Below the pieces are notes generated by a model, which searched no databases, was not told where the DNA came from, and was given only the letters and a program-made list of their open reading frames with translations. A program made the translations under genes and the position numbers. From Pelomonas paludis (lineage in GTDB: Bacteria; Pseudomonadota; Gammaproteobacteria; Burkholderiales; Burkholderiaceae_C), in the NCBI RefSeq assembly GCF_039872745.1, contig NZ_JBDPZD010000002.1, forward strand, positions 186,001 to 250,000: 64,000 nucleotides of DNA, written 5' to 3'. Below, piece after piece: positions 32,706-42,274 of this stretch. The number at the start of each line of letters is the position of its first letter. Position 1 is the first letter of the stretch.

Positions 32706-34748
32706 TCAGCGGATCCGCATGCCCGGCTGGGCACCGGCATGCGGCTCGAGGACGAAGACGCCGGGGTTGGATTTCTCGTCGGCATGGCTGGCCGCCAGCA
32801 CCATGCCCTCACTGACGCCGAACTTCATCTTGCGCGGCGCCAGATTGGCCACCAGCACGGTGAGCTTGCCTTCCAGGTCTTCAGGCTTGTAGGCGCCGGC
32901 GATGCCGGAGAAGACGTTGCGCGTGCGGCCCTCGCCTGCGTCGAGCGTCAGGCGCAGCAGCTTGGTGCTGCCCTCGACGCGCTCGGCCTTGACGATCTTG
33001 GCGATGCGCAGGTCGGGCTTGACGAAGTCGTCGATGGTGATTTCGGCGGCAATGGGTTCACCGCCAGGGATGGGCGCGGGCGGTTCGGGGCGGGTGAAGA
33101 GCGCTTCGACCAGCTCGGGCGTCACGCGCTGCATCAAGTGCTGGAAGGGGCTGATGCGGTGTGCGCCCAGGCGCCGTGCGGCATCTGCCCAGGTGAGCGG
33201 CGCCACTTGCAGGAAGCCCTCGACCTTGGCCGCCAGTTGCGGCAGCACGGGCTTGAGGTAGAGCGTCAGCAGGCGGAAGGCCTCGATGCAGGTCGAGCAG
33301 GCCTGGTGCAGCTCGGTCTGCTTATCCACCAGCTTAGCCAGCTCCCAGGGCTTGTGGGCGTCGACGTATTCGTTCACCACGTCGGCCAGGGCCATCACCT
33401 CGCGCACGGCCTTGCCGAACTCGCGGCCGTCGTACAGCGCGGCAAGGTTGGACGCAGCCGCTTGCAAGCGGGCGATCACGGCCTCGCCCTCGTTACCGAG
33501 GTCACTGGCGAGTTGGCCGTCAAAGCGCTTGGCGACAAAGCCAGCCGCGCGGCTGGCGATGTTGATGTACTTGCCGACGAGGTCGCTGTTGACGCGACTG
33601 ATGAAGTCCTCGGGGTTGAAGTCGAGGTCTTCGACGCGGTCGTTGAGCTTGGCGGCCAGGTAGTAGCGCAGCCACTCGGCTTCCAGGCCGAGTTCGAGGT
33701 AGCGGCCGGGGTCGATGCCCGTGCCGCGGCTCTTGCTCATCTTCTCTTCCTTGACGGTCAGGAAGCCGTGCACATAGACCTGGTCGGGCGTCTTGCGGCC
33801 GCTGAAGTGCAGCATCGCCGGCCAGAACAGGGTGTGGAAGTAGGTGATGTCTTTGCCGATGAAATGGATCTGCTCGGTGGCCGGGTCGGCCAGGAAGGCG
33901 TCCATGTCCTTGCCCGTCTTGGCGAAGTGCGCGGCCAGCGAGGCGAGGTAGCCCACGGGCGCGTCGAGCCAGACGTAGAAGTACTTGCCCGGCGCGTCGG
34001 GGATCTCGATACCGAAGTAAGGCGCATCGCGGCTGATGTCCCAGTCGCCGAGGCCACCCTTGCCTTCTTCATCGACGGTGAACCATTCCTTGATCTTGTT
34101 CAGCACTTCGGGCTGCAGGCGGCCCGTCTCGTGGGTCCAGCGCTCCAGGAAGTCCTTGCAGCGCGGGTCACTGAGGCGGAAGAAGTGGTGGTCGCTGGAG
34201 CGCAGCTCGGGCGTGGCGCCTGAGAGCACGCTGTAGGGGTTCTTGACCTCGGTGGGCGCGTAGACGGCGCCGCAGTTCTCGCAGTTGTCGCCGTACTGGT
34301 CTTTGGCGCCGCAGCGCGGGCACTCGCCCTTGATGAAGCGGTCGGGCAGGAACATGCCCTTGGCGGGGTCGAAGAACTGCTCGATGGCGCGAACGTCGAT
34401 CAGCCCGGCGGCTTTGAGCTCGCGGTAGATGGCCTGCGAGAGCGCGTGGTTCTCGGGCGCGTCGGTGCTGTGCCAGTGGTCGAAGCTGATCAGGAAGCCG
34501 TCAAGGATGGGCTTGCGGCTGGCAGCGATCTCGGCGACGAAGGCCTGCGGCGAGATGCCTGCCTTCTCGGCCGCGATCATGATGGGCGCGCCGTGGGCGT
34601 CGTCGGCGCAGACGAAGTGCACCTCGTGCCCCATCAGGCGTTGGAAGCGCACCCAGATGTCAGCCTGCGTGTACTCCATGACGTGCCCGATGTGGGAGCG
34701 GGCGTTGGCATAGGGCAAGGCAGTGGTGACGAAGAGCTGGCGGGGCAT
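32706..34748 (-). CDS. metG: Methionyl-tRNA synthetase
   Basis: MetG charges tRNA-Met. The 680-aa enzyme has the class I motifs HIGH (ARSHIGHVMEY, near residue 20) and KMSKS (KMSKSRGTG, about 337), a zinc knuckle with CPRC and CENC near residues 145-160, and a C-terminal tRNA-binding domain (DFVKPDLRIAKIVKAERVEG ... APRKMKFGVSEGM). Length is typical of the dimeric long form. A TAAAAT hexamer about 55 nt upstream may be its promoter. Confidence 0.98.
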   Translation of the reverse strand: MPRQLFVTTALPYANARSHIGHVMEYTQADIWVRFQRLMGHEVHFVCADDAHGAPIMIAAEKAGISPQAFVAEIAASRKPILDGFLISFDHWHSTDAPENHALSQAIYRELKAAGLIDVRAIEQFFDPAKGMFLPDRFIKGECPRCGAKDQYGDNCENCGAVYAPTEVKNPYSVLSGATPELRSSDHHFFRLSDPRCKDFLERWTHETGRLQPEVLNKIKEWFTVDEEGKGGLGDWDISRDAPYFGIEIPDAPGKYFYVWLDAPVGYLASLAAHFAKTGKDMDAFLADPATEQIHFIGKDITYFHTLFWPAMLHFSGRKTPDQVYVHGFLTVKEEKMSKSRGTGIDPGRYLELGLEAEWLRYYLAAKLNDRVEDLDFNPEDFISRVNSDLVGKYINIASRAAGFVAKRFDGQLASDLGNEGEAVIARLQAAASNLAALYDGREFGKAVREVMALADVVNEYVDAHKPWELAKLVDKQTELHQACSTCIEAFRLLTLYLKPVLPQLAAKVEGFLQVAPLTWADAARRLGAHRISPFQHLMQRVTPELVEALFTRPEPPAPIPGGEPIAAEITIDDFVKPDLRIAKIVKAERVEGSTKLLRLTLDAGEGRTRNVFSGIAGAYKPEDLEGKLTVLVANLAPRKMKFGVSEGMVLAASHADEKSNPGVFVLEPHAGAQPGMRIR

Positions 34749-34926
34749 GGAATGGAGGCTTTGGAGGGCGCCGCGGCCGGGCCGGCCATCGCGCGCTGAA
34801 GGGCTGATTTTAGGGACGTACCGATCAGGAACCCGGGCGGCAGTTAGCGCAGAAATCTCTGCATCACCTCAAGGACTCGTCACAAGTCATTGATTCGTAA
34901 TGCAGACAGAATCTGTCCACTGCTGC

Positions 34927-34947
34927 TGTGGAAAACTTTGTGGAGAA
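34927..34947 (-). promoter_or_regulatory. Pair of DnaA-box-like nonamers
   Basis: TGTGGAAAA (34927-34935; reverse complement TTTTCCACA, fits TTWTNCACA) and TGTGGAGAA (34939-34947; one mismatch) start 12 bp apart. A third, TTACCCACA (35187-35195), has one mismatch. Such a cluster could bind DnaA, but short AT-rich nonamers also occur by chance. Confidence 0.3.
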
Positions 34948-35072
34948 CCGCGGGCACCCGCGCGCAAAGCCTTGCAGGACGCGGAAATGCTTAGCGTGCC
35001 TATTTTTTTGGCACCCGCAGAGCGCCTATATGAATCAATCACTTAGCGCAGACCTCCGATAGCCACCCCTAA

Positions 35073-35105
35073 CTTGTCAGTCGGTCATGACAAAGTCTTG
35101 ACAAG
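35073..35105. repeat. Inverted repeat CTTGTCA / TGACAAG upstream of minC
   Basis: 7-bp arms at 35073-35079 and 35099-35105, with an internal GTCATGAC palindrome. It lies about 175 bp before minC and could be an operator. No regulator is identifiable. Confidence 0.3.
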
Positions 35106-35252
35106 CCGCGCCGGTGGGGACAAGTAGCCCCGCGAACGCACGAATCCAAGGCGCAGACCCTGCCTCGCGGCGCGGGAACGGGCGAGTTACCCACAGTGAG
35201 GCCCAGCGCCAGGGCGGGGCCAACCCCAGCCGGACGGGGCGGGGCCGCGGGC

Positions 35253-35258
35253 TACACT
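35253..35258 (+). promoter_or_regulatory. Putative -10 element (TACACT) of minCDE
   Basis: TACACT lies 22 nt before the minC ATG, which itself has a Shine-Dalgarno-like AGAGGA. No clear -35 is visible, so this call rests on the -10 likeness and the position alone. Confidence 0.35.
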
Positions 35259-35280
35259 GCCGCGCCTTTTTTGCAGAGGA

Positions 35281-36096
35281 ATGGCAGTGAGGGACAGCCC
35301 ATCGCGCGGGACCAAAACCCCGGTCGCGTTTGAACTCAAATCCCGGCAGATCAGCGGCCTTTCCCTGGCGCTTTTCGAGTCCGACCCCGAACGGCTGGCC
35401 GAGGCCTGGCGCCAGCGTGTCGGGACCGACAGCTCGGCCTTTGACCACGAACCCCTGGTGATCGACCTCAGCCAGGTCGCGCGGCCAGCCTTGCCCGCGC
35501 CGGTGGAGGGCGAACAAGCCCCGCTGCCGCTGGAAGGCAGTGGCCAGGTGGACCTGGAAGCCATCGTCGCCCTGGTACGCGGCAACGGGCTGCAGCCCGT
35601 GGCGGTGAGCGGTGCCACGCCGGCCGAGCTGGCCGTGGCGCGCCACCTGGGCCTGGCCGATGCGGGCTCTGACCTGCCCTCGGCGGGGCGCGACGTTGTG
35701 CGTGAGGTCGTCCGCGAGGTGGTCCGCGAAGTGCGGGTCGAAGTCCCCGGCCAACCCGTCCCCACCCTGGTGGTCGACAAGCCGCTGCGCTCGGGCCAGC
35801 AGGTTTATGCCAAGGGCGGTGATCTCGTCGTGCTGGCCCTGGTCAGCCACGGCGCCGAGGTGATCGCCGACGGCAGCATCCACATCTACGCGCCGCTGCG
35901 CGGAAAGGCAATTGCCGGCGCGCGCGGCAATGCGCAGGCGCGCATCTTTGCCTACTCGATGGAGCCCGAGCTCATCTCCATCAACGGCGTCTACCGCACC
36001 ACCGAGAACCCGTTGCCGCCCGAGGTGCTGGGCAAGCCCGCCCAGGTCCGCCTCGACGAGAACGAGAAACTCGTCTTCCAAGCTTTGAACTTCTAG
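35281..36096 (+). CDS. minC: Septum site-determining protein MinC
   Basis: MinC inhibits FtsZ ring assembly away from mid-cell. The 271-aa protein has an N-terminal FtsZ-binding domain (VAFELKSRQISGLSLALFESD), a variable linker containing a VREVVREVVREV repeat, and the C-terminal beta-helix MinD-binding domain (DLVVLALVSHGAEVIADGSIHIYAPLRGKAIAGARGN). It is the first gene of minCDE, with 11 bp to minD. Confidence 0.97.
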   Translation: MAVRDSPSRGTKTPVAFELKSRQISGLSLALFESDPERLAEAWRQRVGTDSSAFDHEPLVIDLSQVARPALPAPVEGEQAPLPLEGSGQVDLEAIVALVRGNGLQPVAVSGATPAELAVARHLGLADAGSDLPSAGRDVVREVVREVVREVRVEVPGQPVPTLVVDKPLRSGQQVYAKGGDLVVLALVSHGAEVIADGSIHIYAPLRGKAIAGARGNAQARIFAYSMEPELISINGVYRTTENPLPPEVLGKPAQVRLDENEKLVFQALNF

Positions 36097-36107
36097 GAAT
36101 CCAGCAG

Positions 36108-36926
36108 ATGGCCACCAAGATCGTCGTCGTCACGTCCGGCAAGGGCGGGGTCGGCAAGACCACCACCAGCGCCAGCTTCGCCACCGGCCTCGCCCTGCGC
36201 GGCCACAAGACCTGCGTGATCGACTTTGACGTCGGCCTGCGCAATCTCGACCTCATCATGGGCGTCGAGCGCCGCGTGGTCTATGACCTCATCAACGTCA
36301 TCAACGAGGAAGCCAAGCTCAGCCAGGCGCTGATCAAGGACAAGCAGCTCGACAAGCTCTTCATCCTGGCCGCCAGCCAGACGCGCGACAAGGACGCCCT
36401 CAAGCAGGAAGGCGTCGAGCGCATCCTGAACGAGCTGAAGGACCAAGGCTTCGACTACATCGTCTGCGACTCGCCGGCCGGCATCGAGACCGGCGCGCTG
36501 ATGGCCATGCACTACGCCGACGAGGCGCTGATCGTCACCAACCCCGAGGTCTCCTCGGTGCGCGACAGCGACCGCATCCTGGGCATGCTCTCCAGCAAGA
36601 CCAAGCGCGCCATCGAAGGCGCAGAGCCCATCAAGGAGCATCTGCTCATCACCCGCTACAACCCCAACCGTGTTGAAGGCGGCCAGATGCTCTCGCTGGA
36701 AGACATCAACGAGATTCTGCGCACCCAGCTCATCGGCGTGATCCCCGAGAGCGAGATCGTGCTGCAAGCCTCCAACCAGGGTACGCCAGCCATCCAGATG
36801 CAGGGCAGCGACGTGGCCGAGGCCTATGCCGACGTGGTGGCCCGCTTCCTGGGCGAGAGCAAGCCGATGCGCTTCATCGAGGCCGAGAAGAAAGGCTTCT
36901 TCAAGCGCATCTTCGGTAGCAAGTGA
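36108..36926 (+). CDS. minD: Septum site-determining ATPase MinD
   Basis: MinD is a membrane-binding ParA-type ATPase that recruits MinC and oscillates with MinE. The 272-aa protein has the deviant Walker A KGGVGKTT (about residues 11-18), the switch I region DFDVGLRNLDL, the ICDSPAGIE Walker B region, and a C-terminal amphipathic membrane-targeting helix (EKKGFFKRIFGSK). Confidence 0.99.
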   Translation: MATKIVVVTSGKGGVGKTTTSASFATGLALRGHKTCVIDFDVGLRNLDLIMGVERRVVYDLINVINEEAKLSQALIKDKQLDKLFILAASQTRDKDALKQEGVERILNELKDQGFDYIVCDSPAGIETGALMAMHYADEALIVTNPEVSSVRDSDRILGMLSSKTKRAIEGAEPIKEHLLITRYNPNRVEGGQMLSLEDINEILRTQLIGVIPESEIVLQASNQGTPAIQMQGSDVAEAYADVVARFLGESKPMRFIEAEKKGFFKRIFGSK

Positions 36927-36939
36927 AGGAGGCCAGACG

Positions 36940-37197
36940 ATGGGATTCCTGAACTTCTTCCTCGGCGAGAAGAAAAAGACCGCCAGCGTCGCCAAGGAGC
37001 GACTGCAACTCATCCTCGCGCACGAGCGCGCCGGCCGCAGCACCGCCAGCCCCGACTACCTGCCCCAGCTGCAGCGCGAGCTGGTCGAGGTCATCCGCAA
37101 GTACGTGTCCATCAATGCCGAGGACATCTCGGTCAGCATGGAGCGCCAGGGCGACCTGGAAGTGCTTGAGCTCAAGATCGAGCTGCCCGAGAAGTAA
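36940..37197 (+). CDS. minE: Cell division topological specificity factor MinE
   Basis: MinE displaces MinC and stimulates MinD ATPase, producing pole-to-pole oscillation. The 85-aa protein has the membrane-binding start MGFLNFFLGEKKK, the anti-MinCD helix AKERLQLILAHERAG, and the C-terminal topological domain ISVSMERQGDLEVLELKIELPEK. The ATG at 36940 is preceded by GAAGGAGG. Confidence 0.99.
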   Translation: MGFLNFFLGEKKKTASVAKERLQLILAHERAGRSTASPDYLPQLQRELVEVIRKYVSINAEDISVSMERQGDLEVLELKIELPEK

Positions 37198-37236
37198 AAC
37201 GAGGCGGGCCCGGCCTCGCCCCGCCCGCTCGACAAC

Positions 37237-37749
37237 ATGCTTGCTGCGCGCTACCTGGCCGGCTATGCGCCTGAGTTGATCGCGCAGGCCGAGCGCCTCC
37301 ACCTTGAAGGCCGGCTGGCCGACTACCTGGCACGCCGCCTGCCCGAGCCGCATGGCGTGCGCGACGACGCCGCACTGTTCGCGTATGTGCAGGAGCTCAA
37401 GGCTCGCCATCTGCGCAACGCCAGCCCTCTGCAGCATGTGGGCTATGACGCCAAGCTGCGTGTGCTGCAGCATGCCCTCGGCACGCACACCCGCCGCACC
37501 CAGGTGCAGGGCAGCCGGCTCAAGATGCGCCGCGAGATCCGCGTGGCTTCGCTCTTCAAGCAGGCACCGGCTGCCTTGCTGCGCATGATCGTAGTCCATG
37601 AGCTGGCGCACCTGCGCGAGCTGGAGCACAACAAGGCCTTCTACCAGCTGTGCCAGCACATGGAGCCCGACTACGCGCAGTTGGAGTTTGATCTGCGCCT
37701 TTACCTGATGCACCTCGACGCACAGCGAAAGGCCGAGGCAGCCCCATGA
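37237..37749 (+). CDS. YgjP-like zinc metallopeptidase (DUF45/WLM-type)
   Basis: The 170-aa protein contains the HExxH zinc motif in VHELAHLRELEHNKAFYQL; the later His after LEHN is the third ligand typical of YgjP/SprT-like peptidases. The N-terminal half is helical with an Arg/Leu-rich composition. The substrate is unknown. Its stop overlaps the dusC start by 4 bp (ATGA), so the two are translationally coupled, and it lies 39 bp after minE. Confidence 0.88.
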   Translation: MLAARYLAGYAPELIAQAERLHLEGRLADYLARRLPEPHGVRDDAALFAYVQELKARHLRNASPLQHVGYDAKLRVLQHALGTHTRRTQVQGSRLKMRREIRVASLFKQAPAALLRMIVVHELAHLRELEHNKAFYQLCQHMEPDYAQLEFDLRLYLMHLDAQRKAEAAP

Positions 37750-38669
37750 TTCTTTTAGCCCCGATGGAGGGCCTGCTCGACTGCCTGCTGCGCGAGGTGC
37801 TCACCAGCGTCGGCGGGGTGGACCGTTGCGTCAGCGAGTTCATCCGCATCACCGACCAGCTGATGCCCAAGCGCGTCTTCACGCGCATCGTGCCCGAGCT
37901 GCTCAATGGCGGACGCACGCGCGCCGGCGTGCCCGTGCACCCGCAGCTGCTGGGCTCTGACGTGCAGTGCATGGCCGAGAACGCCGCGCGGCTGGCCGAG
38001 CTGCAGCCTGAGGGCATTGACCTCAACTTCGGCTGCCCGGCCAAGTGTGTCAACCGCCATCGCGGCGGCGCCGTGCTGCTGGACGAGCCCGAGCTGATCC
38101 ACGCCATCGTGGCGGCCGTGCGCCGCGCCGTGCCGGCATCGGTCATGGTCTCGGCCAAGATGCGCCTCGGCTATATGGACGACAGCCGCACGCTCGACTG
38201 CGCGCGCGCCATCCACGCCGCCGGCGCCAGCGAGATCGTCGTGCACGCCCGCACCAAGGCTGATGGCTACAAGCCCCCGGCCTACTGGGAGCGCATCGCC
38301 GCCGTGCGCGAGGCCGTGCCCCTGCCCATCATTGCCAATGGCGAGATCTGGACGACCGAGCACGCCGCCCTGGCGCGTGAGCGCAGCGGCTGCGAGCACC
38401 TGATGCTCGGGCGCGGCATGGTGGCCAACCCGGCGCTGGCCCGCCAACTGGCCGGTGGCGCGACCCTGCCCTGGGCTGAGGTCCTGCCACTGCTGACCTC
38501 CTACCTCGACCTGGTGCGCAGGCACGTCGCCACCAAACACCAGGCAGGCCGCATCAAGCAATGGCTGCACTACCTGCGGCGCCACTACCCGGAGGCTGAA
38601 GCGCTCTACGACGACGTCCGCACGCTCACCAGCGTCGAGGCGCTGGCCGCATACCTTCAGCCCCCCTGA
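37746..38669 (+). CDS. dusC: tRNA-dihydrouridine(16) synthase DusC
   Basis: DusC reduces U16 of tRNA using FMN and NADPH. The 307-aa protein begins LLAPMEGLLDCLLREVL (FMN barrel start) and has DLNFGCPAKCVNRHRGGAVLL with the catalytic Cys. It also has VVHARTKADGYKPP, PIIANGEIW and MLGRGMVANP, which contact FMN. These signatures (NFGCP, NGEIW) are specific for the DusC subgroup. It overlaps the preceding metallopeptidase gene. Confidence 0.95.
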   Translation: MILLAPMEGLLDCLLREVLTSVGGVDRCVSEFIRITDQLMPKRVFTRIVPELLNGGRTRAGVPVHPQLLGSDVQCMAENAARLAELQPEGIDLNFGCPAKCVNRHRGGAVLLDEPELIHAIVAAVRRAVPASVMVSAKMRLGYMDDSRTLDCARAIHAAGASEIVVHARTKADGYKPPAYWERIAAVREAVPLPIIANGEIWTTEHAALARERSGCEHLMLGRGMVANPALARQLAGGATLPWAEVLPLLTSYLDLVRRHVATKHQAGRIKQWLHYLRRHYPEAEALYDDVRTLTSVEALAAYLQPP

Positions 38670-38681
38670 GAACGGTGCGCG

Positions 38682-38687
38682 GACAAT
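38682..38687 (+). promoter_or_regulatory. -10-like hexamer GACAAT, 6 nt before dbpA ATG
   Basis: GACAATCCGGCG abuts the ATG at 38694. No Shine-Dalgarno. It is the third copy of the GACAATCCGG extended motif in this window. Confidence 0.45.
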
Positions 38688-38693
38688 CCGGCG

Positions 38694-40100
<1,407 letters not shown>

Positions 40101-40201
40101 AGCTGCGCAGCCGGCGCCAGGCAATCTGGCCGGGCAAGCGTCAGCTTTTCGGGGCTTCGTGCGTTGTGGAATGACTAGGCTGACCCCAGGAGGTGCTGGC
40201 C

Positions 40202-40411
40202 ATGAGTCACGCGCAATCCACCCTTTACGAGCTGTGTTTTCCGCCCCTGCTGCGCAGCAGCCCCCTGCTCCGTTTCCCCTGCGACGCGCGGGGTGACGTG
40301 CAGCTCGACGCGCTCAGTGAGCGCGCGCGGGAGGACTACCTGTTCGCCCGCACCTTGGTGGGTCGGGACTACGCCCGCCCGGAGGTGCGCGCAGCTAGAG
40401 ACTCACCCTAG
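40202..40411 (+). CDS. Small hypothetical protein, 69 aa
   Basis: The ATG at 40202 follows a strong AGGAGG Shine-Dalgarno, one of the best in the window, so translation is likely. The product is soluble and short; its central part (LSERAREDYLFARTLVGRDYARPEV) is acidic/basic and helical. I do not recognise a family. It lies between dbpA and two solute-binding protein genes, with about 100 bp upstream for its own promoter. Confidence 0.6.
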   Translation: MSHAQSTLYELCFPPLLRSSPLLRFPCDARGDVQLDALSERAREDYLFARTLVGRDYARPEVRAARDSP

Positions 40412-40447
40412 ACGACATCCACACATTGGCGGGATTAGCATCCAACG

Positions 40448-41359
40448 ATGTCGAAGCGCGCCGCGCACGCCCTCCAACGCCGGCACCTGGCCCTGGGTGG
40501 CGCGGCAGCGTGGGTCTTGCCTGCGGCCTGGTCTGCGCCGCCCACACCGCCCAATGCGTCGGCGCCCCTGGTCGTCACCCTGCGCGCGCCCGACACCGCC
40601 TCCGACCGCCGCCGCGACTACGCGCGCGACGCCATCCAGCTGGCGCTGGAGCGCACCGCGGCCACCTACGGGCCCTACCGGCTGGTGGACTCCAGCCCCA
40701 TGAACAAGCGCCGGGCGCTGCTGTCCGCCCAGGCCAACGAGCCGGCCAACTTCCTCATCACCGCGTCACCGGCCGCCACCCAGGGCCTGGGCCTGGCCGT
40801 GGTGCCCTTCCCGGTCTACCTGGGCATCAATGGCTACCGCGTGTGCTTTGCCCCGCGTGAGCGCCTGCCGGAGCTGGCGCGCATTCGCAACCTGGATGAC
40901 ATGGCGCGCTTCCGCCACGTGCAGGGGCGCGAATGGCCCGATGTGGCGGTGCTGCGCGCCAACGGCCAGCAAGTGATCGAAGCGCCGAACTACGAAACCA
41001 TGTTCGAGATGGTGGCCCTGAATCGCGCCGACCTCTTCTGCCGCAGCCTGCACGAGATCGCGGCCGAGGCTGCCGCCCATGCACACCTGAGCGATCTGGC
41101 CATCGAGCCCCACCTGCTGCTGCACTACGAACTGCCGCAGTACCTGCACACCCACCCCAGCAACCGGGTGCTGATTGAGCGCGTCACACGCGGTTTGGAG
41201 CGCTGCTATGCCGATGGCAGCCTGCAAGCCCTGCTGCGCCGCCACCTCAAGCCCGCCATTGACCAGTTGCAAGTGGCCAAACGCCAGGTGCTGGAACTGA
41301 AGCCACCGCCGGGCTGGCAGCCGCCACCAGGGCCGCAGCACCGGCTGGACATCCGATAA
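40448..41359 (+). CDS. Periplasmic solute-binding-like protein (SBP family 3 type)
   Basis: The 303-aa protein begins with a Sec-like signal (RRHLALGGAAAWVLPAAWSA) containing twin Arg. The mature part resembles extracellular solute-binding proteins: ALERTAATYGPYRLVDSSPMNKRRAL, then ITASPAATQGLGLAVVPFPVYLGINGYRVCF. No ABC permease or ATPase gene is near, so it may serve as an orphan sensor or enzyme-like SBP instead of transport. The next gene encodes a second protein of the same general type. Confidence 0.75.
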   Translation: MSKRAAHALQRRHLALGGAAAWVLPAAWSAPPTPPNASAPLVVTLRAPDTASDRRRDYARDAIQLALERTAATYGPYRLVDSSPMNKRRALLSAQANEPANFLITASPAATQGLGLAVVPFPVYLGINGYRVCFAPRERLPELARIRNLDDMARFRHVQGREWPDVAVLRANGQQVIEAPNYETMFEMVALNRADLFCRSLHEIAAEAAAHAHLSDLAIEPHLLLHYELPQYLHTHPSNRVLIERVTRGLERCYADGSLQALLRRHLKPAIDQLQVAKRQVLELKPPPGWQPPPGPQHRLDIR

Positions 41360-41454
41360 GCAGCACCCTAAGCGGCAAAGCGGTCCCGCAAGCCCGTCTG
41401 AGCGACTTGTCTGAAATCAAGTAAGCCTGCATCCATTGGTGCTTGAATCGAAAG

Positions 41455-42261
41455 ATGCAGTTGTCATGCCTTGGGACATGCCGTGGGAATAGCTCGGACC
41501 CTCGCGTCACGCGTCGGCAGCTTTGTGCTGCGGGGCTGCTGGCTGCATTGCCGGCTGCGCCCGCCCAGGGGCAATCCGAGTTGCTGCGCATCGAGACCAT
41601 CCAGTCCGAACCCTTCGGCCGGATCGGGCCGCAGGGGCCGAGCGGCCTGATGTACGACATTGGGCTGCTGATCGCTCAGCGTGCCGGCTTCGTCGCCGAG
41701 AACCGGGTGGTGCCCTATGCACGCACCGTGCTGAGCCTGCAGAACGGCGGCGCCGACATGGTGCTGCGCTTCAGCAATGACGAGCTCCGGGCCGTGGCCC
41801 ATCAGGTGGCGCAGGTGCTGCCCTTGCCCACGGTGCTGGTGAGCCGACGCGAGGCACCGGTGCATCAACTGCAGGACCTCGCCGACCGGGCGCTCGCGGT
41901 GCCTCGCAGCTTCCCGATGCCCGATCGCTTGAACGCCGTGCCGGGCTTGCGCCTTCAGGCCGTCAACAGCAATGAACACGCCATCAAGATGCTGATGAGC
42001 GACCGCGTGGATGCTGCCTACGGCAGCAACCTGGGCCTGTTTGGGGCTGCACATGGTCTGGGCCTCAAGATGCAGGCCTTTGCGCCGCCCGTGCAGGTGG
42101 AGACGCAGGCCTTCTGGCTGCACCTGGCGCGCCGCACATCCACACCGGCTCGCATCGAGCGGCTGGCGCAGGCCGTGGAGTCCCTGCGCCGCGACGGCAG
42201 CATCGAACGCCTCTACCAGAGCACGCTGGCGGACTTTGGCAACGACCGCATGCCGGCCTGA
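41455..42261 (+). CDS. Periplasmic solute-binding protein, second copy-type
   Basis: A 268-aa SBP-like protein. A signal region (TRRQLCAAGLLAALPAAPAQG) is followed by LLRIETIQSEPFGRIGPQGPSGLMYDIGLLIAQRAGF, NGGADMVLRFS and a C-terminal domain ending ERLYQSTLADFGNDRM, as in the SBP_bac_3 family. I start at the ATG at 41455; a TTG at 41443 is an alternative. Like its neighbour, it has no transporter genes beside it. The two genes are about 95 bp apart and convergent with glnS. Confidence 0.75.
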   Translation: MQLSCLGTCRGNSSDPRVTRRQLCAAGLLAALPAAPAQGQSELLRIETIQSEPFGRIGPQGPSGLMYDIGLLIAQRAGFVAENRVVPYARTVLSLQNGGADMVLRFSNDELRAVAHQVAQVLPLPTVLVSRREAPVHQLQDLADRALAVPRSFPMPDRLNAVPGLRLQAVNSNEHAIKMLMSDRVDAAYGSNLGLFGAAHGLGLKMQAFAPPVQVETQAFWLHLARRTSTPARIERLAQAVESLRRDGSIERLYQSTLADFGNDRMPA

Positions 42262-42274
42262 GCCAGCACGGGCG

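Larger units (their letters stand above)
34749..35280. other. Intergenic region of 532 bp between metG and minC
   Basis: No gene is supported here. The middle part (about 34,800-35,060) is clearly less GC-rich than its surroundings. It holds DnaA-box-like nonamers (34927-34935, 34939-34947, 35187-35195), a 10-bp direct repeat TTAGCGCAGA (34844-34853 and 35043-35052), a GTGCC-T-rich-GGCAC hairpin near 34,998, and a CTTGTCA/TGACAAG inverted repeat (35073-35105). The two divergent genes are metG (minus) and minC (plus), so promoters for both must lie here. Confidence 0.6.
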
